Positions 1-8,500 of a stretch of 64,000 bases of DNA are shown here, piece after piece (the first letter of the stretch is position 1; the number at the start of each line of letters is the position of its first letter). This DNA is from Colimorpha sp045222295 (lineage in GTDB: Bacteria > Bacteroidota > Bacteroidia > Bacteroidales > P3). The translations under genes and the position numbers were made by a program. The DNA lies in NCBI GenBank assembly GCA_045222295.1, contig JBGUXP010000011.1:74187-138186 (forward strand). The letters are read 5' to 3'. Below the pieces are notes generated by a model. The model was given only the letters and a program-made list of their open reading frames with translations. It made no database searches and was not told the DNA's origin.

Positions 1-1626
1 GCTACAGCCTACCTCAAGGGGTACTACGCCACACAGGGGCATACAGTACGACAGGTCGACCTCGGAATCGAGGTGGTCGACCGCGTGCTGTCGCGGGAGT
101 TCCTTGCGGGCATCGGCCTCGTGGAACAGGCGCGGCTGATAGAACCCGTCAAGCGGTTCCTCCGTGGGCAGGACGACACACTGGGCCCTCGAATTGCCAA
201 TAGGAGTTTGCTGCCGGAAGGCAATCGTTTCGAGCAATTGGATGAGGACAATATGGAATGGTCCTTCGGCGTCAGCGGCACCACCGACAAGGCGCAGCAC
301 CTGGCCACATTATTTATAGAGGACTTCGCCGACCACATCCGCGAGCACGTCGATCCCCACTTCGACCTCGTGCGCTACGCCGAGTACCTCAGCAACGACG
401 CCCCCACCTTCGACCCCCTCTACGCCGAGCTGCAGCAGGAGCCGTCGGCCATCGACCGACTGATGCTCGGCCTCCTCGAAGAGTGTGTGTCGGGGTTTGC
501 CCCCGACCGCGTTTGTCTCACGGTCCCTTTCCCCGGCTGCCTGTATGGGGCTTTGCGTTGCGGCCAATGGCTCAAGGCCCACACCACCGCCACCGTTGAG
601 ATAGGCGGTGGATTTCCCAACACCGAATGGCGCCAGCTGAGTGACCAGCGTATCTATGAGTTCTGCGACGAGGTGGTGATTGACGGGTGCAAAGAGGCTG
701 ACCAATACTGCCCCGATTTCAGCGATTTACCATTGGACAAATACCTCTCGCTCACAGAGATGACCAACCCCATGCACCGCCTGTGGAACCAGGGTCGGTG
801 GAACAAGATGGTGATGGCCCACGGCTGCTACTGGCACCGCTGCGCCTTCTGCGACACCTCGCTCGACTATATCGGCAACTACCGCGCCCCCAAGGCCGCC
901 ACCGTGGTCGACCACATGGAGCGCGTCATGGCACAGACGGGCCGCACGGGCTTCCACTTCGTCGACGAGGCGTTGCCGCCCAAGCTGCTGCGCGAGGTGG
1001 CCGAAGAGATACTGCGGCGCGGCCTCGCCGTCAGTTTCTGGGGCAACATACGCTTCGAGAAAGCCTACACCGCCGAGCTTTGCGACCTGCTGGCCGAGGC
1101 CGGCATGGTGGCTGTGAGCGGTGGCTTGGAGGTGGCCTCCGACCGCCTGCTGAAACTCATCGACAAGGGCGTCACCATCCAGCAGACCGTCGATGCCTGC
1201 CGCCACCTGCGCGACGCCGGCATCATGGTGCACACCTACCTCATGTACGGCTTCCCCACCGAGACGCTCCAGGAGACCGTCGACGCCCTCGAGATCGTCC
1301 GCCGCATGTTCGACGAAGGCATCGTCCAAAGCGCCTTCTGGCACCGCTATGCCATGACTTGCCACTCGCCTTCTGGCCTCAACCCCGAAGCCTACGGCGC
1401 CCGCCGCACCACCCTCGAGCCGAACCCCTTCTGCAACAACGAGGTCGACTGGGAGCCGGTGGATGGGGCCAATGGGGCTAATGGGTTTACTGGGCATTTC
1501 CCTTATGATATCGATGCCGTCGGTGCCGCCCTGCGGCTGGCCACCTATAACTACATGAACGGGCTGGGTTTAGACCAGCCCGTCCGCAGTTGGTTCCCCA
1601 TACGGGTACCGAAACCATCAAAATAA
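1..1626 (+). CDS. B12-binding-type radical SAM protein, 5' end outside window
   Basis: The frame is open from base 1, so the start codon lies left of the window; the GTG at 73 is only an internal codon. The first visible residues (AYLKGYYATQGH) resemble the N-terminal cobalamin-binding Rossmann domain that precedes many radical SAM domains. The iron-sulfur cysteines are at 826, 841 and 850 (C-YWHR-C-AF-C, spacing CX4CX2C rather than the canonical CX3CX2C). SGGLEVAS and the YGFPTET segment follow, as expected along a radical SAM barrel. The substrate is unknown; a methylation or ring-rearrangement chemistry would be inference. It is followed by a hairpin shared with the convergent mgtC-like gene. 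Confidence 0.8.
   Translation, partial: ATAYLKGYYATQGHTVRQVDLGIEVVDRVLSREFLAGIGLVEQARLIEPVKRFLRGQDDTLGPRIANRSLLPEGNRFEQLDEDNMEWSFGVSGTTDKAQHLATLFIEDFADHIREHVDPHFDLVRYAEYLSNDAPTFDPLYAELQQEPSAIDRLMLGLLEECVSGFAPDRVCLTVPFPGCLYGALRCGQWLKAHTTATVEIGGGFPNTEWRQLSDQRIYEFCDEVVIDGCKEADQYCPDFSDLPLDKYLSLTEMTNPMHRLWNQGRWNKMVMAHGCYWHRCAFCDTSLDYIGNYRAPKAATVVDHMERVMAQTGRTGFHFVDEALPPKLLREVAEEILRRGLAVSFWGNIRFEKAYTAELCDLLAEAGMVAVSGGLEVASDRLLKLIDKGVTIQQTVDACRHLRDAGIMVHTYLMYGFPTETLQETVDALEIVRRMFDEGIVQSAFWHRYAMTCHSPSGLNPEAYGARRTTLEPNPFCNNEVDWEPVDGANGANGFTGHFPYDIDAVGAALRLATYNYMNGLGLDQPVRSWFPIRVPKPSK
1464..1499 (+). repeat. 9-bp degenerate tandem repeat inside the radical SAM gene
   Basis: Four units in exact 9-bp phase: TGGGGCCAA, TGGGGCTAA, TGGGTTTAC, TGGGCATTT. 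Read in frame they encode a GANGANGFTG-like loop in the C-terminal part of the protein. The same unit family recurs at 2141. Confidence 0.7.
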
Positions 1627-1650
1627 TAAAAATGCCGGCAATATGCCGGC
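1622..1650 (-). terminator. Intrinsic terminator for the mgtC-like gene
   Basis: GCCGGC (1634-1639) and GCCGGC (1645-1650) form a 6-bp stem with loop AATAT. Read on the minus strand the hairpin is followed by a T-rich tract (ATTTTTATTATTTT), so it should end transcription of the minus-strand gene starting at 2138. The two arms are also two units of an 11-bp repeat (ATGCCGGCAAT, ATGCCGGCGAG), a motif seen again at 19342. Confidence 0.65.
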
Positions 1651-1661
1651 GAGCCTTCTAG

Positions 1662-2138
1662 CTATCGAGCGATATCCTCGTCGTCTTTGGGTTCTCCATG
1701 GCGGAGATTCTTGATGTAGAGTTCAATACTCTTCAACCCCCAGTTGATGAGGATGATGACAGCGACAGCCACGATGGCCTCGCGCCACATGCCATAGCCG
1801 CAGAGGCAACCCACGGCGGCTGAGCACCAGATGGTGGCAGCCGAGGAAAGGCCGTGGATGGTAAGTCCGTTCTTCATGATGACACCAGCACCAAGGAATC
1901 CAATACCAGTAACAACCTGAGATAGAACACGGAGATTGTCATTATTCACAGGGCCACCAGCAGCAGTGGCACCCATAATAACACTTTCGCTTATAAGAAT
2001 AAATATACAGGCACCCACGGCCACAAGTGAATTGGTAGTGAGCCCAGCCTGACGCTGCTTAAGTTCGCGCTGAGTTCCGATGATGATGCCGGCGATGAGG
2101 GCGCAAGCAAGGCGGAAAATAAAGACTTCGATGGGCAT
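1662..2138 (-). CDS. MgtC/SapB family inner-membrane protein
   Basis: A 158-residue membrane protein with about four or five hydrophobic segments. It matches the MgtC/SapB N-terminal domain: IIGTQRELK after the first helix, then LTTNSLVAVGA, GIGFLGAGVI and HGLSSAATIWCSAAVG. The C-terminal soluble domain of Salmonella MgtC is absent, so this is the short form. Members are linked to low-magnesium or acid stress and to control of F-type ATP synthase, but the short form is poorly characterised and its role here is not shown. It starts at the ATG at 2138, upstream of rsmI on the opposite side of a 9-bp repeat, and ends at a terminator hairpin. Confidence 0.88.
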   Translation of the reverse strand: MPIEVFIFRLACALIAGIIIGTQRELKQRQAGLTTNSLVAVGACIFILISESVIMGATAAGGPVNNDNLRVLSQVVTGIGFLGAGVIMKNGLTIHGLSSAATIWCSAAVGCLCGYGMWREAIVAVAVIILINWGLKSIELYIKNLRHGEPKDDEDIAR

Positions 2139-2140
2139 GA

Positions 2141-2176
2141 TGGGGTGAATGGGTTTAATTGGTTAACTGGCTTTCC
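2141..2176. repeat. 9-bp degenerate tandem repeat at the mgtC-rsmI junction
   Basis: Four 9-bp units: TGGGGTGAA, TGGGTTTAA, TTGGTTAAC, TGGCTTTCC, the same family as at 1464. The tract fills the gap between the mgtC-like start codon (2138) and rsmI and supplies the rsmI stop codon (TAA at 2165-2163). Confidence 0.7.
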
Positions 2177-2837
2177 CGGCGAGGATGACGACAATCTCAC
2201 CCTTGACCTCTTTCTGCTGGAAGTGGGCGAGTACCTCGGCGAGGGTGCCGCGAGCAGTCTCTGCGTGGAGCTTGCTGATTTCGCGGCTGACGGAGACCGG
2301 GCGCTCGTTGCCGAGAACGGCGATGAGTTCTTCCAGCAGTTTGACGAGGCGATAGGGGCTCTCGTATATAACCATTGTGCGTTCCTCGTCAGCGAGAGCC
2401 TTGATGGCCGTCTGGCGACCTTTTTTGTGCGGCAGGAAGCCGAGAAACGTGAATCGGTCGCAGGGGAGTCCGCTGTCGATGAGTGCCGGCACAAAGGCCG
2501 TAGCTCCCGGCAGGCATTCCACCTCGATACCTTCTTTCACAGCTTCGCGCACCAGCAAGAATCCCGGGTCGCTGATGCCAGGAGTTCCGGCATCGGTGAC
2601 CACGGCAATGGTGGTGCCGCCCTTCAGTCGCTCGACGAGCCCCGCCACCGTCTGGTGCTCGTTGAAGATATGGTAACTCTGCAACGGGGTGTCAATACCG
2701 TAGTGTTGCAGTAGCACACGGCTGGTGCGGGTGTCCTCGGCAAGGATAAGGTCGACAGACTTGAGAACCTCGACGCCACGAAATGTCATGTCGCCGAGGT
2801 TCCCAACGGGTGTCGGTACTAGGTACAATTTAGACAT
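2163..2837 (-). CDS. rsmI: 16S rRNA (cytidine-1402-2'-O)-methyltransferase
   Basis: RsmI uses S-adenosylmethionine to 2'-O-methylate C1402 in the decoding centre of 16S rRNA. The 224-residue product has the family signatures: TPVGNLGDMTFR near the N-terminus, LAEDTRTS, TDAGTPGISDPG, the PGATA loop and FLGFLPHKKGRQ. The frame stays open further upstream, but the start is set at the ATG at 2837 because the family begins with (M)KLYLVPTPVGN. That ATG overlaps the yebC stop codon by one base (TAATG), so the two are translationally coupled. The length is slightly short relative to proteobacterial RsmI (about 286 residues), in line with C-terminally shorter Bacteroidota versions. Confidence 0.93.
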   Translation of the reverse strand: MSKLYLVPTPVGNLGDMTFRGVEVLKSVDLILAEDTRTSRVLLQHYGIDTPLQSYHIFNEHQTVAGLVERLKGGTTIAVVTDAGTPGISDPGFLLVREAVKEGIEVECLPGATAFVPALIDSGLPCDRFTFLGFLPHKKGRQTAIKALADEERTMVIYESPYRLVKLLEELIAVLGNERPVSVSREISKLHAETARGTLAEVLAHFQQKEVKGEIVVILAGKAS

Positions 2838-3577
2838 TATTCTTCCTCGAAGTCGTCGGGGATTTCCATGTCGTGGTAGACGTTGGTCACATCGTCGTCC
2901 TCCTCGAGGATACCGATGACCTTCATCACTTTGCGGATGGTCTCGGTGTCGACCTGACGGAGGGTGTTGGGAATGCGCTGCAGTTCGGCGCTCTCGCACT
3001 CGATGCCCTTCTGCTCAAGCATCTTGACCATGTTGCCGAAGTCCTCGTAGGCGGTGTAGAGGGTCAGGTACTCGTCGTCGGCCTCCATCTCTTCCAGACC
3101 GCCGTCGATAAGTTCCATCTCCAGCTCGTCGACATCCATCTCAGGCTTACGGGGCACCACAAAGACACCCTTGCGAGTGAAGAGGAAGGCGAGGCTGCCG
3201 TTGGTCTCTAACGTGCCACCGTTCTTGTTCATGATGGCTTTCACGTTGGCAACGGTGCGGTTGTTGTTGTCGGAAAGGGCCTCAATAAAGAGGGCGATAC
3301 CGTGACTGACGTGGCACTCGAAGGTGAGTTCCTGCATCTGGGCAGCATCCTTGTCGTTGGCTTTGTTGATGGAACGCTGCAGGGTGTCCTTAGGCATGTT
3401 GCAGCCACGGGCATTCTGCACGAGCAGACGCAGACGGGGGTTGCTGTCGGGGTCGGGACCGCCTTCGCGCACGGCGATGGTGACCTGCTTCAGAATGTTA
3501 CTCCACTGTTTCGAGCGCTTGGCATCAGCGGCGCCTTTTGCTCTCTTAATCTTTGACCATTTGTTGTGTCCTGACAT
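2837..3577 (-). CDS. yebC: YebC/PmpR family protein
   Basis: The N-terminus MSGHNKWSKIKRAKGAAD is the hallmark of YebC. The three-domain fold follows, with conserved HGIALFIEALSDN and AIMNKNGGTLETNGSLAFLF. YebC proteins were first described as transcriptional regulators; some members are now linked to translation of difficult peptide stretches at the ribosome. At 246 residues it is full length. It is followed with a one-base overlap by rsmI and preceded by trmB on the same strand, so the cluster trmB-yebC-rsmI consists of genes acting on the translation machinery. Confidence 0.95.
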   Translation of the reverse strand: MSGHNKWSKIKRAKGAADAKRSKQWSNILKQVTIAVREGGPDPDSNPRLRLLVQNARGCNMPKDTLQRSINKANDKDAAQMQELTFECHVSHGIALFIEALSDNNNRTVANVKAIMNKNGGTLETNGSLAFLFTRKGVFVVPRKPEMDVDELEMELIDGGLEEMEADDEYLTLYTAYEDFGNMVKMLEQKGIECESAELQRIPNTLRQVDTETIRKVMKVIGILEEDDDVTNVYHDMEIPDDFEEE

Positions 3578-3606
3578 AATAAATTAGTATTTAGTTTATA
3601 TTTTGT

Positions 3607-4290
3607 TTAATTGATTTTCCATTGAATATAGGTTATCGGCATACCCTTCTCGAGGAACATCCGCTCATAGAAGGTCTGCGTCAGCTTGGCCTCAGCGAGT
3701 GATGAGTGATGAGTGATGAGTGATGAGTCGTTGTATAAATCGTTGGTGCTAACAATTACCTCCACATTGCGGGTAGGCAGCACCTCGTTGAGGGTATAGT
3801 CATACAGCTCCTGGCTGTCGGTCTTGAGGTGCATCGTGCTGCCTGGGGCAAGGAAGTGGGCATAGGTGTCGAGGAAACGGGGCGATGTGAGACGCTTGTT
3901 GGGTTTCTTCAGCTGCGGGTCGCAGAAGGTAATCCATATCTCGCTCACCTCGCCTTCGGCAAAGAAACGGTCGATGAGTTCGATGCGTGTGCGGATGAAC
4001 GCTACGTTCTTCATCTGCTCCTCGTTGCTGGTCTTGGCTCCGCGCCAGAGGCGAGCCCCTTTGATGTCGACCCCGATATAGTTGCGCTCGGGATGGATAC
4101 GGGCCAATGCAATGGTGTAATCGCCCTTGCCGCACCCCAACTCCAACGTGATGGGATTGTCGTTTCCGAACTGCTCACACCAACGGCCTCTCAATGCAAA
4201 CCCATCCTTTTCCAGTTGGTCAAAACCCACCTGAAAGAGGTTGGGGAACGTGAGGTTCTCCGCGAATCGTTGCAGTTTGTGATGGCCCAT
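3607..4290 (-). CDS. trmB: tRNA (guanine-46-N7)-methyltransferase
   Basis: TrmB methylates G46 in the variable loop of tRNAs. The SAM-binding motif is LELGCGKGDYT (about residues 49-59). YIGVDIKGARLWRGAK and the catalytic-region block ITFCDPQLKKPNKR follow; many bacteria have FPDPWPKKRHNKR there, and FCDPQLKKPNKR is the form I associate with Bacteroidota. The 227-residue length fits. Near the C-terminus the sequence LYNDSSLITHHSSLAEA is encoded by a perfect 7-bp tandem repeat (3697-3724) placed just before the conserved TFYE motif. The gene is transcribed from the SPOR gene side, 5 bp after that gene's stop. Confidence 0.93.
   Translation of the reverse strand: MGHHKLQRFAENLTFPNLFQVGFDQLEKDGFALRGRWCEQFGNDNPITLELGCGKGDYTIALARIHPERNYIGVDIKGARLWRGAKTSNEEQMKNVAFIRTRIELIDRFFAEGEVSEIWITFCDPQLKKPNKRLTSPRFLDTYAHFLAPGSTMHLKTDSQELYDYTLNEVLPTRNVEVIVSTNDLYNDSSLITHHSSLAEAKLTQTFYERMFLEKGMPITYIQWKIN
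3697..3724. repeat. Perfect heptamer tandem repeat inside trmB
   Basis: Four perfect copies of GAGTGAT (3697-3703, 3704-3710, 3711-3717, 3718-3724) and a partial fifth, read on the minus strand as SSLITHHSSL. Seven is not a multiple of three, so gain or loss of one unit would shift the trmB frame before its conserved C-terminus. Confidence 0.85.
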
Positions 4291-4295
4291 AAATT

Positions 4296-6050
4296 CTACA
4301 ACTGTTTAATTACGATATCACCATCGTACCAACTCTTGATATGATTATATAAAGCCTCGGCCTTAGTGCGCGTCGATGCACTGCCCATACTTACATAATA
4401 CATATCGTTCTTCTCGATGATGTAAGCATCGCAACCCAACTCATGCAGGCGAGCAGACATCCTGACCGCAGTAGCCTTGTTGAGGTAGAAGCCGGCGATG
4501 ATATCAAAACCCTGCTTACTATCTTTTCCCATATAGACCGACAATTGTTCCTCCTTATCGTTTCTCTTATTCAAGGCAGAACGCTCGGATTCCTTCACCT
4601 GCTGCACTTCAGCGGCAGTATACTGCGGAGCACTGGGCTGAAGATCCAGCTCATCTACCAACTGCTCAAGGATACCATTCAAAAGGGTTGTATTCATGAG
4701 TTCACCCTGAACTGTGTGACGCACAACGTTGGCGTAGTAGCGTTTCAGCCAAGGCTCGGCATGGTTGTACATATAATCGTCGTAAGGGACGAAACGCTGC
4801 ACAGCGAAACGTGGGCCAAGCAACTGTCCCATCCGTTCTTCAATGTATTGACGCACACGATCCATCATTGGAACCCTGGCGGCACTATAGTTGCATGAAG
4901 TCAAGAAATTGCTGATATATTCCGTCATATTGGCACATACAATATCGCTGTTGAGCGCCATTTCACGGTCAGTGTATTCTATCAGGTCGGGATTGTAAGT
5001 CAAAGCATTGTCGGCTGGTACATCAAGATGGTTGGCATTCTTGACCACTTCGGCGGCAGGCGCTTCTTTAACACGCTGGCCCTGGTACCAATATTTCATA
5101 TAAAGAAATGCCAATGCGGCGACAACCAGCAGAAGCAGTAATATCCACAGCACTCTCTTGAAACCACGTCCTTTCTTCTTGCCTTCCTTCTTCTTGCAGG
5201 CAGCCTCTTTCTTGGCAGCCTCACGTTCCTCAAGTTTATTGCGAAGCTTGCGCTCTTTCTCGGTCTTGGCCTCCAACTTGATACGTTCTTTCTCTGCCTT
5301 AGCCTCCGCTTTGAGGCGCTCTTTCTCAGCCTTGGCTTCCGCCTTACGGTGAGCCTTTGTTTCCTTCGGAAGTTCCTCTAACTGCTTGATGCTCTCTTTC
5401 CACTCCTCTGACACAGTCTGGTTTTCCATTACAGGCTCGGGCTCAGGTTCTGCAGTGGGGGCAGGAGTCGGTTCGGGTTCAGGTTCGGACTCTGGCATAG
5501 GTTCGGGCACGGGTTCAGGCTCTGGTGCAGGTGCAGGCTCAGGCACGGGTTGGGGTTCAGGCACCGGCTCAGCATCTACCGTTTTCACTTCAGGCTCGGC
5601 CTCAAACTGAGCAAACGGATCCTCACTATTACTATGGTCGTAGGTCTTCACCTCCTCCAAGGGTGTCTCATTGCCGTTGCCAGCATCGATGACCACGCCT
5701 TCGGCCATCTCAAAACCATACTTATCTCCTCTTTGGGTGATAGCGCCCAAGTTCTCCAGACGATGTTCACCGGTAAGTTTCAGTTTATCCTTGAGGGCAT
5801 CGAGGTAATTGCGCCACATCTGACGGGCGATGTCCTCACTCACACAATCGCGTTGTGCGATAATTTTGACAATACTCTCGTCGCCAGTGGTAGCCTCGCT
5901 GTAAACGATACTGCGGGTGGCCGGATAGTAGATTCTCGTCACCGGATCATGGTGGGGCGCCTGCTCCACGCTGTCAAATCTTCCGATTCCGGGCAGCTCT
6001 ACCATCTGTCCGTTTTGCAACAATTCAACGATTAAATCGGTTATATTCAT
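4296..6050 (-). CDS. HU-like / SPOR domain envelope protein
   Basis: A 584-residue protein with a layout I associate with Bacteroidota. Residues 1 to about 125 resemble the HU-like domains of the CCDC81 group. A Pro/Glu-rich low-complexity stretch (about 160-220) follows, then a Lys/Glu/Ala coiled-coil-like segment (about 235-295) and one transmembrane helix (RVLWILLLLLVVAAL, about 300-320). The C-terminal SPOR domain (about 510-584, GFDIIAGFYLNKATAVRM) should face the periplasm and bind denuded glycan strands at the division septum. The N-terminal domain is therefore cytoplasmic and could touch the nucleoid; linking DNA to the division site is inference. It lies 7 bp downstream of kdsB. Confidence 0.82.
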   Translation of the reverse strand: MNITDLIVELLQNGQMVELPGIGRFDSVEQAPHHDPVTRIYYPATRSIVYSEATTGDESIVKIIAQRDCVSEDIARQMWRNYLDALKDKLKLTGEHRLENLGAITQRGDKYGFEMAEGVVIDAGNGNETPLEEVKTYDHSNSEDPFAQFEAEPEVKTVDAEPVPEPQPVPEPAPAPEPEPVPEPMPESEPEPEPTPAPTAEPEPEPVMENQTVSEEWKESIKQLEELPKETKAHRKAEAKAEKERLKAEAKAEKERIKLEAKTEKERKLRNKLEEREAAKKEAACKKKEGKKKGRGFKRVLWILLLLLVVAALAFLYMKYWYQGQRVKEAPAAEVVKNANHLDVPADNALTYNPDLIEYTDREMALNSDIVCANMTEYISNFLTSCNYSAARVPMMDRVRQYIEERMGQLLGPRFAVQRFVPYDDYMYNHAEPWLKRYYANVVRHTVQGELMNTTLLNGILEQLVDELDLQPSAPQYTAAEVQQVKESERSALNKRNDKEEQLSVYMGKDSKQGFDIIAGFYLNKATAVRMSARLHELGCDAYIIEKNDMYYVSMGSASTRTKAEALYNHIKSWYDGDIVIKQL

Positions 6051-6057
6051 AATGATA

Positions 6058-6831
6058 CTATTTTTTTTCGTTCATCTTTTTTAGTTCTCTCTCGGCAGCC
6101 TCGAGATCTTCAGGAGTGTCAATACCGATATTAGCCGCCGCCGTCTCTCGCACAGCAATAGTATATCCCGCCTCAAGCCAGCGCAGCTGCTCCAGTTTTT
6201 CACTGGTCTCCAACTCACTCTGTGGCAACGCACACACCTCGGCAAGAGTAGTGCTACGGAAGGCATAAATGCCTACATGTTTGAAATAACGCCCTTCTTG
6301 AAGCCACTCACTCTCCTCCACCCCACGGCGATAAGGGATAGGCTGACGACTGAAATAGAGTGCCTTGCCATCTTCTGCACATACCACCTTCACATTATTG
6401 GGAGAGAAAAGTTCCTCACTGCTAACAATGGAGGTCTTCAACGTAGCAATATCGACCGAAGGACTCGAGAAACATGATACCAGCAATTGTAGTTGGGAAG
6501 GTTTCACAAAAGGCTCATCACCCTGCAAGTTAATCACCACGTCGTAATGATTTTCCTCTTTTTCCAATGTCCGTACCACCTCGCCACAACGGTCGGTACC
6601 ACTGCGATGCTCCGTAGAAGTCATCATCACACTGCCTTTACCGAAGGTCTCCTCCACATGAGAGAAGATGTGCTCGTCGTCAGTAGCCACCACCGCGGCA
6701 TCAATGCCAGGGGTATTGGCAGCCACGCTATAAGCATAGTCGATGATAGGCTTGCCACCCAGCAGAGCCAATGGCTTGCCAGGGAATCGTGTCGAAGCAT
6801 AACGTGCAGGAATAACGGCCAGTACTTTCAT
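6058..6831 (-). CDS. kdsB: CMP-KDO synthetase (3-deoxy-manno-octulosonate cytidylyltransferase)
   Basis: KdsB activates KDO with CTP for the lipopolysaccharide inner core. The start is set at the ATG at 6831 because the protein then begins MKVLAVIPARYASTRFPGK, the family N-terminus with the nucleotide-binding RxxSxRxPGK pattern; further upstream in-frame codons overlap the kinase gene. VVATDDEHI, STEHRSGTDRC, NLQGDEPF, YFSRQPIPYRR and KHVGIYAFR are all present. Length 257 residues, as expected. GAGAGAAG precedes the start. The gene follows the deoxynucleoside kinase after 7 bp in one minus-strand run. Confidence 0.95.
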   Translation of the reverse strand: MKVLAVIPARYASTRFPGKPLALLGGKPIIDYAYSVAANTPGIDAAVVATDDEHIFSHVEETFGKGSVMMTSTEHRSGTDRCGEVVRTLEKEENHYDVVINLQGDEPFVKPSQLQLLVSCFSSPSVDIATLKTSIVSSEELFSPNNVKVVCAEDGKALYFSRQPIPYRRGVEESEWLQEGRYFKHVGIYAFRSTTLAEVCALPQSELETSEKLEQLRWLEAGYTIAVRETAAANIGIDTPEDLEAAERELKKMNEKK

Positions 6832-6838
6832 CTTCTCT

Positions 6839-7462
6839 CTATTCTTCGTTGCCGAAAAGGCTATTGAATTCTGCGTCAATCTTGTTAATTATCCATCCCA
6901 AATCCTCGCGGCTCTCTACAAAGTCGTGCTCGTCGGTGTCCACCACCAACATCTTGCCCTCGTAACCAGAGGCCCAATTCTCGTAGCGGCTATTGAGGTT
7001 GGTAAGATAATCCAAACGGATGCTGCTCTCATACTCACGACCGCGCTTCTGGATGTGACGTATGAGTGTCGGCACGTCGCCGCGCACATAAATCAGGAGG
7101 TCGGGCTTGGGAAGCAGCGAATAGGTCATCTCGAAAAGCTTGGTGTAGGTGGTCAGGTCGCGTGTGGTCATCAGGCCCATGCTCTGCAAGTTAGGAGCAA
7201 AAATATATGCGTCATCATAGAGCGAGCGATCGCGGATAAAACTCTCTCCAGAAGCCTGTAACTCAGCCAACTGTTTTGTATTGGCATACAGCGAATGCAC
7301 CATCATATTGAACGACCAGCGGCGCATATCCTCATAGAAGCTGTTGAGGTAGGGATTCTCCTCCGTCGGTCCATAGACTGCCTTATAGCCATAATGCTTC
7401 GACAAAAGCTTGGTAAGTTCTGTCTTTCCTGCTCCGATATTTCCCGAGATTGCTATCTGCAT
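6839..7462 (-). CDS. Deoxynucleoside kinase
   Basis: A 207-residue P-loop kinase of the dNK/dGK-dCK group. It has the Walker A sequence GNIGAGKT (residues 7-14), the catalytic-site sequence RDRSLYDDAYIFA (the DRS/ERS motif) and an RXXXR-type lid in HIQKRGREYESSI. It phosphorylates deoxyribonucleosides for salvage; which base it prefers cannot be read from the sequence. It heads the minus-strand run kinase-kdsB-HU/SPOR-trmB-yebC-rsmI, with a -7 element at 7544-7551 upstream. Confidence 0.88.
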   Translation of the reverse strand: MQIAISGNIGAGKTELTKLLSKHYGYKAVYGPTEENPYLNSFYEDMRRWSFNMMVHSLYANTKQLAELQASGESFIRDRSLYDDAYIFAPNLQSMGLMTTRDLTTYTKLFEMTYSLLPKPDLLIYVRGDVPTLIRHIQKRGREYESSIRLDYLTNLNSRYENWASGYEGKMLVVDTDEHDFVESREDLGWIINKIDAEFNSLFGNEE

Positions 7463-7543
7463 ACTATTTTTTTAGTGCCACATAATTCTCTTTTTATTGA
7501 TATAGAATTATATGGCAGCATTAAACCATTTATTTTAAGAATG

Positions 7544-7551
7544 CAAATATA
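7544..7551 (-). promoter_or_regulatory. Bacteroidota -7 element for the kinase-kdsB run
   Basis: Read on the minus strand the bases give TATATTTG followed by CA, matching the phylum -7 consensus TAnnTTTG. It lies about 80 bp before the kinase start codon. No clear TTTG -33 box is seen in the A/T-rich DNA beyond it. Confidence 0.55.
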
Positions 7552-7582
7552 CGTATTTTTTTTATAAATGAAAAAAAAAGCG

Positions 7583-7590
7583 TACTTTTG
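7583..7590 (+). promoter_or_regulatory. Bacteroidota -7 element for nadC
   Basis: TACTTTTG followed by CA fits TAnnTTTG. The position expected for -33 is a run of T. It lies about 65 bp before the nadC ATG and is divergent from the kinase promoter in the same intergenic region. Confidence 0.55.
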
Positions 7591-7654
7591 CATACGGATA
7601 AGAGGTCTTCCCCTTCTCCAAATATTGTATTAACCATCATACAAACAGATTCTT

Positions 7655-8500
7655 ATGAAGAATATCGACAATCTGGACACCCTCATCAAAATGGCCCTCA
7701 GCGAGGACATCGGAGACGGCGACCACTCCACCCTTGCCTGCATTCCTACAACGGCAACCGGAATCGCCAAAATGGTAGCCAAACAAGATGGCATCCTCTG
7801 TGGTTCCGAAGTGGGCGAACGTGTCTTCAAACTCGTCGATAACAACCTCAAGGTCTGCCTCCTAAAGCACGACGGCGAGTCCATTACCAGAGGCGATATC
7901 GTAATGACCATCGAGGGACCTTCGGGCTCCATCCTCACCGCCGAGCGTACCGCCCTCAACTTCATGCAGCGTCTCTCCGGCATTGCCACCGAGACCCACC
8001 GCATGGTCAGTATGCTCAACGGTCTACACACCCAGCTCCTCGACACCCGCAAGACGACTCCCAATATGCGTCTTCTCGAGAAGTATGCCGTAGCTTGTGG
8101 TGGCGGCACCAACCACCGCATCGGTCTCTACGACATGGTTATGCTCAAGGACAATCATATCGACTTCGCTGGCGGTATCGAGGCCGCCATCGACCGCACT
8201 CGCGACTACTTGAAAGCCAACAAAAAAGACCTCAAGATAGAAATCGAAGTGCGCAATCTCGACGAGCTCCAACGCGTGCTCGACCACGGCGGTGTGAATC
8301 GCATCATGCTCGACAACTTCGACACCGCAACCCTCCGCGAGGCGGTGAAACGTATCGATGGAAAATACGAGACCGAAGCCAGCGGCGGCATCACCGACGA
8401 GACCCTCCGCGCCTATGCCGAAACTGGTGTCGACTTCATCTCTGTCGGCGCCCTTACCCATCATATCAAAAGCTTAGACCTTTCACTCGTCAAGAAATGA
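7655..8500 (+). CDS. nadC: Nicotinate-nucleotide pyrophosphorylase (carboxylating)
   Basis: NadC converts quinolinate and PRPP to nicotinate mononucleotide in de novo NAD synthesis. The 281-residue protein shows the family blocks: EDIGDGDHST, GILCGSEV, ERTALNFMQRLSGIAT, LDTRKTTPNMRLLEKYAVACGGGTNHR in short overlapping pieces, MLKDNHI, EIEVRNLDEL, IMLDNFD and EASGGI. TRKTTP, GGGTNHR and KDNH form the substrate and PRPP site. Its stop overlaps the next start (ATGA), so it is co-translated with the YihY-like membrane protein. Confidence 0.96.
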   Translation: MKNIDNLDTLIKMALSEDIGDGDHSTLACIPTTATGIAKMVAKQDGILCGSEVGERVFKLVDNNLKVCLLKHDGESITRGDIVMTIEGPSGSILTAERTALNFMQRLSGIATETHRMVSMLNGLHTQLLDTRKTTPNMRLLEKYAVACGGGTNHRIGLYDMVMLKDNHIDFAGGIEAAIDRTRDYLKANKKDLKIEIEVRNLDELQRVLDHGGVNRIMLDNFDTATLREAVKRIDGKYETEASGGITDETLRAYAETGVDFISVGALTHHIKSLDLSLVKK

